Shown here: positions 7,835-15,517 of the stretch, piece by piece
How positions within the stretch are numbered: the first letter of the stretch is position 1
How the letters are laid out: every line of letters begins with the position of its first letter
Assembly (NCBI GenBank): GCA_035533215.1
Contig: DATLUG010000035.1
Span: 1 to 55,277 of the forward strand
Source: DAHUZL01 sp035533215
Lineage (GTDB): Bacteria > Chloroflexota > Dormibacteria > Aeolococcales > Bog-877
Direction: 5' to 3'
Length of the DNA stretch: 55,277 nucleotides
The notes under the pieces: generated by a model
What the model was told of the DNA's origin: nothing
Databases searched by the model: none
What the model saw: the letters and a program-made list of their open reading frames with translations, nothing else
Translations under genes and position numbers: made by a program

Positions 7835-9155
7835 CGTTCGGCTCGCCCGGCTGGGTCAGGGCCGCGGCCACCCACGCGGTCGCCGCCGGGCGCAGGGGCG
7901 CCAGCGGCAGCTCGTCGAGGACGTCGGCGAGGAAGCCGCCCACGATCAGATCGCGCGCCGCCTCCCCCTCGATCCCCCGCGAGCGGCAGTAGAAGAGCTG
8001 GTCGGGGTCGACCGGTCCGGCGGTGGCGCCATGGGTGCAGCGCACGTCGTTGGCGAGGATCTCCAGGGTGGGGTTGCTGTCCGCCTTGGCCGTCGGGCTG
8101 AGGAGCAGGTTGCGGTTCTGGACGTAGGCGTTGGTCTTCTGCGCCCCCTTGGCGACCCGGATCAGGCCCGCGTAGATGGAGCGGGCGCGTCCCTGGACCA
8201 CGGTGCGATGGAGCAGGTCGCTCTCGGCGGCGGGGGCCTCGTGGGCCTGGGTGGTCTGGAGGTCGACGTGCTGCGAGCCCCGCGCGACCGCGCAGCCGCG
8301 CAGGCGGGCGCTGGACCCCGGCCCGCGGAGCGCCACCTCCAGGTACACCTTGCTCCAGCTCCCGCCGATCAGGACCCAGGCGGCCTCGTAGGCGCCGTCG
8401 CGATCGACCACCGCCCGGCTGCTGGCGAGGGCGACGACCTCGGGGCCGGCCCGGTGGAGGAGGACGTGGCGCAGGCGGGCGCCCTGTCCGACCACCAGCT
8501 CGGTCACCGGGGCGAGCAGGGCGGAGCCTTCTCCCTCTGCGCTGCGCCACTCCTCGACCAGGGTGCACTCGGTGCCCGCCTCCAGCACGACCAGGGTCCT
8601 CGGCCAGGCGACCTGGCCGGGTTCCACCCCGTGGACGAGGTGGACCGTCCGGGCGCGGTCTCCCCGGCGCACCTCGACCAGGGTCCCGGCGGCGAACCGG
8701 GCGGTGTTGTGGGCGACCGTGGGGCGGTGGCCCGGGGCGAGCACGCTCCCCAGCCGGGCGAGCGCCCCCGGGTCGCGGGCCAGCGCCGTCGCGAAGGGCT
8801 CCGCCCCGTCGCCGGCCCACGCGGCGGCGCGCAGGTGGCCGCGGGCGTCGTCCACCCCCACCGCCTCGGCCCCGGAGGCCGCCCCCGCCTCGGCGAGCGC
8901 CTCGGCCAGATAGGCAGGCAGGCTGGCGGCCCCGCCTCGACCGAGCGGGTCGGGCTGGAGGAACCGGCCGGGGTCGAGACGGTCGATCTGGGGGGTGCGA
9001 CGCCAGTCCTCGCCCTCGGAGCTGGAGGGCCAGCCGAGATCCCGGGCCGCTTCGGCCCCGGCGGCGCGGAGCGCCGCCAGCCGCGCCGGCTCCTCCCAGC
9101 TGGGACGGAGCGGCGCGGGGGCGGTGCGCGGTCCGGTCGGCAGGGTCGCGGTCAC
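7827..9155 (-). CDS. sufD: SufD, Fe-S assembly complex subunit
   Basis: 442-residue SufD-family protein, the partner of SufB in the SufBC2D scaffold. The N-terminal 170 residues are variable and helical (EGEDWRRTPQIDRLDPGRF). The C-terminal beta-helix half carries the family signatures ARSIYAGLIRVAKGAQKTNA, NPTLEILANDVRCTHGATAG and DPDQLFYCRSRGI, the last containing conserved Cys and His positions of SufD. Start is GTG at 9155, 84 bases after the sufB stop, with no clear Shine-Dalgarno. The operon position sufB-sufD-Rieske is consistent. Confidence 0.94.
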   Translation of the reverse strand: MTATLPTGPRTAPAPLRPSWEEPARLAALRAAGAEAARDLGWPSSSEGEDWRRTPQIDRLDPGRFLQPDPLGRGGAASLPAYLAEALAEAGAASGAEAVGVDDARGHLRAAAWAGDGAEPFATALARDPGALARLGSVLAPGHRPTVAHNTARFAAGTLVEVRRGDRARTVHLVHGVEPGQVAWPRTLVVLEAGTECTLVEEWRSAEGEGSALLAPVTELVVGQGARLRHVLLHRAGPEVVALASSRAVVDRDGAYEAAWVLIGGSWSKVYLEVALRGPGSSARLRGCAVARGSQHVDLQTTQAHEAPAAESDLLHRTVVQGRARSIYAGLIRVAKGAQKTNAYVQNRNLLLSPTAKADSNPTLEILANDVRCTHGATAGPVDPDQLFYCRSRGIEGEAARDLIVGGFLADVLDELPLAPLRPAATAWVAAALTQPGEPNGG

Positions 9156-9239
9156 GGCGGTGCTGGTCGGCGTGACGGTCGGGCGGGCGCCCGGACGGAG
9201 CCGGGGGACCGGCCGCCGCCGCGGGCCCGCGGCCCGGCG

Positions 9240-10640
9240 TCAGCCGACGCTTCCCTCCATCTGCAGGGCGATCAGGCGGTTGAGCTCGACCGCGTACTCC
9301 ATCGGCAGCTCCTTGGTGAACGGCTCGATGAAGCCGTTGACCACCATCGCGGTCGCCTCCGCCTCCGGGATCCCCCGCGATTCGAGGTAGAAGAGCTGCT
9401 CGTCGCCGACCTTGCTCACCGTCGCCTCGTGGCCGATCTCGACGTCGTCGGCCTCGACGTCCATGTAGGGATAGGTGTCGCTGCGGGCGGCCTCGTCGAG
9501 CAGCAGCGCGTCGCAGCGGACGTTGCTGCGCACGCCTTTGGCCTTGGGGTGGACCTTGAGGTGGCCCCGGTAGGAGGTGCGCCCGCTGCCCTTGCTCACC
9601 GACTTGCTGACGATGGTGCTGGTGGTGTTGGGAGCGACATGGATGACCTTGCCGCCGGCGTCCTGGTGCTGGCCGTCGCCGGCGAACGCCACCGACAGGA
9701 TCTCCCCGTGGGCGCCCTCGCCCATGAGGTAGATGGAGGGGTACTTGGCGGTCACCTTGCTGCCCAGGTTGCCGTCCACCCACTGCACCGTCGCGCCGGC
9801 CCGCGCGATCGCCCGCTTGGTGACCAGGTTGTAGACGTTGGTGGACCAGTTCTGGATGGTGGTGTAGCGGACGTGGGCCCCCGGCTGGGCGATGATCTCC
9901 ACCACCGCGCTGTGGAGGGAGTCGCGGCTGTAGGTGGGGGCGGTGCAGCCCTCCACGTAGTGGACGAAGCTACCCTCCTCGGCGATGATGAGGGTGCGCT
10001 CGAACTGGCCCATGCTCTCGCTGTTGATGCGGAAGTAGGCCTGCAGCGGGATCTCCACCCTGACCCCCTTGGGCACGTAGACGAACGATCCCCCCGACCA
10101 GACCGCGCTGTTGAGCGCGGCGAACTTGTTGTCGTTGGCCGGGACCACGGTGCCGAAGTACTGGCGGAAGATCTCCTCGTGCTCGCGCAGTCCGGTGTCG
10201 CAGTCACAGAAGATGACGCCCTGCTTCTCCAGGTCCTTGTTGATGGAGTGGTAGACGACCTCGGACTCGTACTGGGCGGAGACCCCGGCGAGGTACTTGC
10301 GCTCGGCCTCGGGGATCCCCAGCCGGTCGAAGGTGTTCTTGATCGCGATCGGGACCTCGTCCCAGGTCCGGCCCTGCTCCTCGGCGGGTCGGACGTAGTA
10401 GTAGATGTCGTCGAAGTCGAGCCCGCTGAGGTCGGCGCCCCAGGTCGGCAGGGGACGGCGCAGGAAGTGCTCCAGCGACTTCTGCCGGTAGGCCAGCATC
10501 CAGGCCGGCTCGCTCTTGCGCCGGGAGATGTCGGCGACCACCTCGGGCGAGAGGCCCTTCTCCGCCTTGAACACGAAGACGTCGCCGTCGTTGAATCCGA
10601 ACTGGTAGTCCTTGGTCAGGTCCTTGGCGGCTACGGCCAT
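9240..10640 (-). CDS. sufB: SufB, Fe-S cluster assembly scaffold
   Basis: 466-residue SufB, the cluster-building subunit of SufBC2D. It shows DYQFGFNDGDVFVFKAEKGL at the N-terminus, DLSGLDFDDIYYYVRPAEE, the Gly-rich SGGSFVYVPKGVRVEIPLQ, VHYVEGCTAPTYSRDSLHSA with the conserved Cys, and YLESRGIPEAEATAMVVNG near the C-terminus. Length matches the roughly 470-residue norm. The ATG at 10640 follows a 120-base gap after sufC that holds its own promoter-like boxes and an 18-bp palindrome, so sufBDS may be expressed partly independently of rrf2-sufC. Confidence 0.96.
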   Translation of the reverse strand: MAVAAKDLTKDYQFGFNDGDVFVFKAEKGLSPEVVADISRRKSEPAWMLAYRQKSLEHFLRRPLPTWGADLSGLDFDDIYYYVRPAEEQGRTWDEVPIAIKNTFDRLGIPEAERKYLAGVSAQYESEVVYHSINKDLEKQGVIFCDCDTGLREHEEIFRQYFGTVVPANDNKFAALNSAVWSGGSFVYVPKGVRVEIPLQAYFRINSESMGQFERTLIIAEEGSFVHYVEGCTAPTYSRDSLHSAVVEIIAQPGAHVRYTTIQNWSTNVYNLVTKRAIARAGATVQWVDGNLGSKVTAKYPSIYLMGEGAHGEILSVAFAGDGQHQDAGGKVIHVAPNTTSTIVSKSVSKGSGRTSYRGHLKVHPKAKGVRSNVRCDALLLDEAARSDTYPYMDVEADDVEIGHEATVSKVGDEQLFYLESRGIPEAEATAMVVNGFIEPFTKELPMEYAVELNRLIALQMEGSVG

Positions 10641-10662
10641 GGGGGGTGGTGCCTCGCGTGAA

Positions 10663-10680
10663 CGCCCCGGATCCGGGGCG
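10663..10680. promoter_or_regulatory. 18-bp perfect palindrome in the sufB leader
   Basis: CGCCCCGGATCCGGGGCG is a perfect palindrome lying 22 bases before the sufB ATG and directly downstream of a TAGGAT -10 box (10692-10687, minus strand). A minus-strand transcript would begin almost at its edge, so it would act either as an operator at +1 or as a 5' hairpin. Confidence 0.5.
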
Positions 10681-10686
10681 ATGGAA

Positions 10687-10711
10687 ATCCTACTTGACGA
10701 GTCGTATTTTA
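10687..10711 (-). promoter_or_regulatory. Promoter-like boxes of sufB with a GAC-GA-GTC dyad
   Basis: Minus-strand TAGGAT (10692-10687) and TAAAAT (10711-10706) resemble -10 boxes; no -35 box is clear. A short dyad GAC-GA-GTC (10696-10703) lies between them, inside an unusually A+T-rich 30 bases. It is a plausible binding place for the Rrf2 regulator encoded at the head of the locus (inference). Confidence 0.4.
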
Positions 10712-10760
10712 CGCGCCGCGAGCTCCGCCCGCAGCGGCGGCCGGGGACGACCCGGCGAGC

Positions 10761-11567
10761 TCACGCCGTCACCGGGGCGCCCTCGGAAGAGGTGGGCTCG
10801 ATCCCGGCCGCCCGCAGGAGGGTGTCGTAGCCCTCGCGCTCGATCCGGTCGACCAGCTCCCGGCCGCCGGAGGCGATCACCCGACCGGCCGCCATCACGT
10901 GGACCCGGTCCGGGGTCACGTAGTCGAGGATGCGCTGGTAGTGGGTGATGATGAGGATGCCCATGTCCGCGCCCCGGACCCGGTTCACCCCCTCGGCGAC
11001 GGTGCGGAGGGCGTCGACGTCGAGGCCGCTGTCGGTCTCGTCCAGGATGGCCAGGGCCGGCCGGAGGACGGCCAGCTGGACGATCTCCATCCGCTTCTTC
11101 TCGCCGCCGGAGAAGCCGTCGTTGATGTAGCGGGAGAGGAAGGCCTCGTCCATCTTGAGGGCGCCGATCTCGCGGCGCAGGGTTCCCAGCAGCTCCCGGG
11201 CGGTGAGCACCTTGCCCTGGGCCTTGAGCGCGGCCCGCAGGAAGTTCACCACCGAGACCCCGGGGATGGCGGTGGGGTACTGGAGCGACAGGAAGAGGCC
11301 GCGCCGGGCGCGCTCGTCGGTGGGGAGGCCCAGCAGGCTCTCGCCGCGCCAGCGGCAGTCGCCAGCGACCACCCGGTAGCGGGGGTGGCCGAGGACCGAG
11401 TACGCAAGGGTCGACTTGCCGGAGCCGTTCGGTCCCATGAGGGCGTGGACCTCGCCCCGGGGGACCGTCATGTCGACCCCGTCGAGGATCCGCTTCCCGC
11501 CCACCTCGACCGCCAGCCCCCGGATCTCGAGCACCTCGGTCGCCACCTCAGTCAGCGTGTCGGGCAT
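10761..11567 (-). CDS. sufC: SufC, Fe-S assembly ATPase
   Basis: 268-residue ABC-type ATPase that energises SufBD. Walker A is GPNGSGKST (residues 45-53), followed by the SufC-typical FLSLQYPTAIPGVSVVNFLR, the signature INDGFSGGEKKRMEI, Walker B LAILDETDSGLD and ITHYQRILDYVTPDRVHVM. The ATG at 11567 has a good Shine-Dalgarno (GGAGGT, 6-base spacing); the frame is open further upstream but that overlaps the Rrf2 gene and is Pro/Arg-rich. The gene overlaps the end of the Rrf2 regulator by 16 bases, so both are probably on one transcript. Confidence 0.96.
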   Translation of the reverse strand: MPDTLTEVATEVLEIRGLAVEVGGKRILDGVDMTVPRGEVHALMGPNGSGKSTLAYSVLGHPRYRVVAGDCRWRGESLLGLPTDERARRGLFLSLQYPTAIPGVSVVNFLRAALKAQGKVLTARELLGTLRREIGALKMDEAFLSRYINDGFSGGEKKRMEIVQLAVLRPALAILDETDSGLDVDALRTVAEGVNRVRGADMGILIITHYQRILDYVTPDRVHVMAAGRVIASGGRELVDRIEREGYDTLLRAAGIEPTSSEGAPVTA

Positions 11568-12133
11568 GCCAGGACCTCCGCGGCCTCGGGTGGATACGGG
11601 GCTGGAGGGCCGGCCCGGCCGCCCGGGCGGCGCTGACCCTGGGTGGGGAGCATCGGCACCGGGTGGAGGCGGTAGGCCGGCACCTCCTGGACGAGGTCGG
11701 CCAGGGTGGTGCCGCCGAGGACGTCGTTGACGGCCGCCTGCAGCCGGCCCCAGAGGCCGCGCGAGAGGCAGGCCGGCTCGCGCACGCAGCTGCCCGGGGC
11801 ATACCCCTCGGCGAGGCACTCCACCGGCGCCACCGGACCCTCCAGCAGCTCGACGATCTCCCGCACCGTCACGCTGGTTGGGTCGCGGGTCAGCCGGTAG
11901 CCGCCGTGGAGGCCCCTGGTCCCCTCCACCAGGTGTCCCCGGCGCAGCGGTGTGACCAGCTGCTCCAGGTAGGCCAGGGGCAGGTGCTCGGTGCGGGCGA
12001 TGGCGGTGAGGCTGAGCGGCCCCAGCCCGTGGTGCTTGGCGAGCTCGGTCATCATCCGGAGGCCGTAGTGGGCCCGGGTGGAGATCCGCATCGCCAGCGA
12101 CGGGGGCGGGGGAGGGGCAAATCCGACTTCCAT
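11552..12133 (-). CDS. Rrf2-family regulator (SufR/IscR-like)
   Basis: 193-residue Rrf2-type winged-helix regulator. MRISTRAHYGLRMMTELA starts the DNA-binding domain, the wing is GTRGLHGGYRLTRD, and three Cys residues (106, 116, 122 in ECLAEG, SCVREP, ACLSR) form the usual Fe-S ligand set. It therefore probably senses cluster status and represses the SUF genes. A TAAAAT box ends 6 bases before the ATG at 12133, which favours leaderless initiation there. The next ATG (12091) starts the conserved domain directly but has no Shine-Dalgarno, so a 14-residue Pro-rich extension may be real or the shorter form may be correct. The C-terminal 40 residues are Pro-rich and unconserved. Confidence 0.92.
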   Translation of the reverse strand: MEVGFAPPPPPSLAMRISTRAHYGLRMMTELAKHHGLGPLSLTAIARTEHLPLAYLEQLVTPLRRGHLVEGTRGLHGGYRLTRDPTSVTVREIVELLEGPVAPVECLAEGYAPGSCVREPACLSRGLWGRLQAAVNDVLGGTTLADLVQEVPAYRLHPVPMLPTQGQRRPGGRAGPPAPYPPEAAEVLACPTR

Positions 12134-12139
12134 GCCGTC

Positions 12140-12145
12140 ATTTTA
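12140..12145 (-). promoter_or_regulatory. -10 box (TAAAAT) of the rrf2-suf operon
   Basis: TAAAAT ends 6 bases before the ATG at 12133, placing the transcript start at the start codon. No -35 box is seen. Its position predicts a leaderless mRNA. Confidence 0.5.
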
Positions 12146-12244
12146 GAGGGCGGGCTGCCGCCGGCGTGCGGGGGCGGCCCGCCCGCGCCGGAAGGGCGGT
12201 AGGGTTGGCGAACCCGCCCGCTCCGGCCGGAGACCCCACTCGCC

Positions 12245-14686
12245 ATGCCCAGCACGCCGTTCCACCCCGTCCCCGTCCTCCGCGGCGCCCTCCGCGCGGT
12301 CGGGCCGGCACTCGCCACCGGCCTCGGTCTCGCCGCCGGCCTGGCGGTCCTGGCCGCCATCCCGCTGGGGGCGGCACACGGCATCCGGTGGTGGATCCCG
12401 TCCGCCGTCGCGGTGGCGACGGTGGGAGCGGTGGTGGCGGCGATCGTCAGCCTGGAGCGCGGGCGCGCCCCCGACGGCGACTGGGCCCAGTTCCTGGGGG
12501 GCGCCCTCCTCACGGTGGCGGTCCTCCTGGGCGCGGCCGCCCTCGTCACCCCTGGGGTCATCGGGGCCGGGGGGATCGGCTCCGAGCCCGCCTCCGCCGG
12601 GGCCTGGCTGGTCATCCTGGCGCTCACCACCCTGGCGGTGGCGGTCGCCGCCACCCCGCCCGCCGATCCCGACGGCCGCCTGCGGGGCGACATGGTGCGG
12701 CGAGCGCCGCTCGCCGCCGGGGGGCTCGCCGTCCTCACCGGCCTGGCCCTCCTGGCCGCGGTGCTGGTCTTCACCCCGCTGCTGCCCGACCTCGGCTCCT
12801 TCGGCCGTCCCACCCTCGCCGGCCGGGTGCTGGAGGTGATCCCGCTGGTGGCGATGGAGTTCCCGCTGGTCACCTGGACCCGCCTGCGCCTGCGCCATCC
12901 CGCCGACCCGCTCGCCCCCTGGGTGCAGGTCTTCTGCGTCGTCCTCCTCGCGGCCCCGGCCTGCCTGCTCCTCGCCACCCCGAGGACGGCGACCTGGTAC
13001 GCGGGCTGGGCCGCCATCCCGCTCTCGCTCGAGGTCCTCCTCCTGGGACTGGTCTTCCTCACCCGCACCGAGGGGGAGCGGCGGCGGATGGCGACCGAGC
13101 GGATCCGGCGGATCACCACCGCCCTTCGCACCGCCGGCGATCTCGACCGCCTGCTCCACGAGGTGGCCACCGCCGCGCGCGACCTCACCGAGTCCGACGC
13201 CGCCGGGATCGCCTGGCAGGGGGAGACGGAGCGCACCAGCCGGCTGCGGGCGGTGGTCGCCGACAGCCCCGGCCGCGACGTCCCCCTGCTGGAGGCGGCC
13301 ATGCGGGCCGCCCCCCAGGAGGTGGTCGGCGGCGAGCCGGCCACGGTGGCGGCCGTCCACACGGCGGAGTCGGGCGCGGACTCGGTGAGCATCCTGCCCT
13401 TCCACGTGGTCGGGCACGCCGATGCCGCCCTCCTCGTCGTCCACGGCGGCCGGCCCGAGCTGAGCATCGAGGCCCAGGAGACGCTGAAGGCGCTGGCGGC
13501 GTTCGCCGCGCTGGCGACCCAGCAGGCCTGCCTCCTGGGCGAGCTCCGGGGCACGCTGGCGGCGCTCGACGAGGCGGTGGTGGTCTGCGACGCCCGCGGG
13601 CGGGTCACCAGCGTGAACGAGCGGGTGACCGCGCTGCTGCCGGGCTGCCGGCCCGGCCTCGACCTCGCCAGCTACCTCGGCACCCTCGATTGGCGTGACG
13701 AGCGCGACCGCCCGGTCGCGGCCGCGGGCCTGCCGGCGGTGACCCAGGCGCGGGCGCCGGACCCCCTTCGGTCCGGCGCCGACGGGGTGACCGGGGTGAG
13801 CGAGGCCCGGCTGGTCGGACATCGTGCCGACCGCCTCCTGGCGATGGAGGCGCACCCCCTGCCGGGCGACCTGGGCGGCACCGTCGCCGTCTTCCGCGAC
13901 GTGACCCAGCAGCGTGAGCTGGACCGGATGAAGGACGACTTCGTCTCGACCGTGTCGCACGAGCTGCGCACCCCCCTCACCAGCATCTGCGGGGCCGCGA
14001 CCATGCTCCGCTCGGGCGCCGTCCCCCCGCCCGAGGCGGCTCAGCTGCTCCGGATCATCGACGACGAGGCGAGCCGCCTCCACCTCCTGGTGGAGGATCT
14101 GCTCGCCCTCTCCCGGATCGAGGACGACTCCACCGAGATCCGGACTGGCCCGGTGCGGGTGCGCCCGCTCCTGGACCAGGTGGTGGAGGCGTCGCGGGCA
14201 CGAGAGCGCCACCCGGTGTCGGTGACGGTGGAGGACACCTGCGCGCTGATCCCGGTCGACCCCGACCGCGTCTTCCAGGTGCTGGTCCAGCTGGTCGGCA
14301 ATGCGGTCAAGTTCTCCACCGAGGGCGCCCCGATCGCGCTCCGCGCCCGGCGCGCCGGCGACACCGCCATCTTCGAGGTGGAGGACCGCGGGCCCGGCAT
14401 TCCCGCGGGCGAGCGCGAGGCGATCTTCCAGCGCTTCAGGCGGGGGCCGGTACCCGCGACCGGCTCGGTCCATGGCCCCGGCACCGGGATCGGGCTCACC
14501 GTCGTCCGCGGGCTGGTGGAGGCGATGGGGGGGCGGGTGTCGATGCAGCCGGGCCCGAGCGGGACCGGCTCCCTCTTCCAGGCGGTGCTGCCGATCTCGG
14601 CGTCCACGTCCGCGACCGCCGTCTCGGCCGTTCCGGGTGACCCCGCTCCGCGGGCGCAGCCGGCCGGAGGCGGCCCCGGGAGCTGA
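12245..14686 (+). CDS. Membrane sensor histidine kinase (GAF-PAS-HisKA-HATPase)
   Basis: 813-residue kinase without a neighbouring response regulator. Residues 15-280 contain about seven or eight hydrophobic helices. A GAF-like segment follows (about 285-440), then a PAS-like one (about 440-560, VVVCDARGRVTSVNERVTAL). The HisKA box is FVSTVSHELRTPLTSI with His572. The ATP-binding domain shows VQLVGNAVKFS (N box), VEDRGPGIP (G1) and GTGIGLTVVRGLVEAMGG (G2). The stimulus is unknown. The gene is divergent from rrf2 with about 110 bases between starts; the ATG at 12245 has only a weak, distant GGAGA. The first 280 residues match no sensor family I can name. Confidence 0.9.
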   Translation: MPSTPFHPVPVLRGALRAVGPALATGLGLAAGLAVLAAIPLGAAHGIRWWIPSAVAVATVGAVVAAIVSLERGRAPDGDWAQFLGGALLTVAVLLGAAALVTPGVIGAGGIGSEPASAGAWLVILALTTLAVAVAATPPADPDGRLRGDMVRRAPLAAGGLAVLTGLALLAAVLVFTPLLPDLGSFGRPTLAGRVLEVIPLVAMEFPLVTWTRLRLRHPADPLAPWVQVFCVVLLAAPACLLLATPRTATWYAGWAAIPLSLEVLLLGLVFLTRTEGERRRMATERIRRITTALRTAGDLDRLLHEVATAARDLTESDAAGIAWQGETERTSRLRAVVADSPGRDVPLLEAAMRAAPQEVVGGEPATVAAVHTAESGADSVSILPFHVVGHADAALLVVHGGRPELSIEAQETLKALAAFAALATQQACLLGELRGTLAALDEAVVVCDARGRVTSVNERVTALLPGCRPGLDLASYLGTLDWRDERDRPVAAAGLPAVTQARAPDPLRSGADGVTGVSEARLVGHRADRLLAMEAHPLPGDLGGTVAVFRDVTQQRELDRMKDDFVSTVSHELRTPLTSICGAATMLRSGAVPPPEAAQLLRIIDDEASRLHLLVEDLLALSRIEDDSTEIRTGPVRVRPLLDQVVEASRARERHPVSVTVEDTCALIPVDPDRVFQVLVQLVGNAVKFSTEGAPIALRARRAGDTAIFEVEDRGPGIPAGEREAIFQRFRRGPVPATGSVHGPGTGIGLTVVRGLVEAMGGRVSMQPGPSGTGSLFQAVLPISASTSATAVSAVPGDPAPRAQPAGGGPGS

Positions 14687-14718
14687 GCTGATCCGAGCGA
14701 TGCCGCCTCAGCCCGCCC

Positions 14719-15495
14719 TCAGCCCCCTGGGCGGCCCCGCCGGGCCACGACGTTGAGTCGGACGTAGTCCACCACCAGCTCCGGCAGCCCAGCGCAGACC
14801 CGGTCCAGGTAGGCGGGGCGGTCGGCGGCCGCCAGCCGGTCGAGGTGGGCCCCGAGGACCAGCGTCCCGAGGTACTCGCGGTAGGCGGCGGGGTCGTCGA
14901 AGGTGACGGGGTCATCCTCCAGCCAGGCGCTGGCGTCCTCGAAGCCGGCGGCCGCGAGACGGTCCAGGGTGGCGCGCGGGGTGGCGAAGGTCCAGGGCCC
15001 CGGCCAGGTCCCGCCGGCGGCCGGCAGCGCCGCCACCACCTTGTCGATGTTGCCGGCGCCGCCCCACTGCCCGACCAGCTGGCCGCCCGGCCGGAGCACC
15101 CCGGCGAGGTTGCGGAAGAGCCGGTCGTGGTCCGGGATCCAGTGGAAGGTCGCGGTCGAGACCACGGCGTCGACGGGTCCGACCCCGTGCAGCGGCAGGG
15201 CGAGGTCGCGATGGAGGAAGGTGACGCGCTCCCCGCTGCCGGCGAGCCGATCCCGGGCCCGGTCGAGCATCCGCCGGGAGCCGTCCACCGCGATCACCCG
15301 GACGGGGGGCAGGCGCCCCAGCAGGAGCTCGGTGACGCGGCCGGTGCCGCAGCCGGCGTCGACCACGGTCGCCCCCTCCGCCACGGTCAGGCGGTCGAGG
15401 ACGGTGGCTCCCCAGCGGAGATGGGGACCGGCGACCCGGTCGTACACCGGCGCATCCCACTCCCGCGGACGGAGAGGTCCCCTCGGATCGTCCAT
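14719..15495 (-). CDS. Class I SAM-dependent methyltransferase
   Basis: 258-residue methyltransferase with motif I VVDAGCGTGRVTELLLGRL near residue 44, an acidic motif II IAVDGSRRML, and VVSTATFHWIPDHDRLFRNL followed by LRPGGQLVGQWGG. The FHWIPDHD segment resembles trans-aconitate 2-methyltransferase and related small-molecule methyltransferases; the substrate cannot be told. The ATG at 15495 has GGAGG about 11 bases upstream. It is the third gene of a minus-strand set with the zinc-ribbon protein and cysteine desulfurase, 22 bases after the latter. Confidence 0.88.
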   Translation of the reverse strand: MDDPRGPLRPREWDAPVYDRVAGPHLRWGATVLDRLTVAEGATVVDAGCGTGRVTELLLGRLPPVRVIAVDGSRRMLDRARDRLAGSGERVTFLHRDLALPLHGVGPVDAVVSTATFHWIPDHDRLFRNLAGVLRPGGQLVGQWGGAGNIDKVVAALPAAGGTWPGPWTFATPRATLDRLAAAGFEDASAWLEDDPVTFDDPAAYREYLGTLVLGAHLDRLAAADRPAYLDRVCAGLPELVVDYVRLNVVARRGRPGG

Positions 15496-15517
15496 CGCCG
15501 GCCGGCCTCCGATGCGG

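Noticed and set aside
6205..9783. 1192-residue minus-strand frame across sufS-sufD-sufB
   Set aside because: Runs in the wrong frame through three confirmed SUF genes; Arg/Pro/Gly-rich with no motif. Long open frames are expected at this G+C.
7740..10661. 973-residue plus-strand frame opposite sufB/sufD
   Set aside because: Antisense shadow of sufB and sufD, which carry all family motifs on the minus strand.
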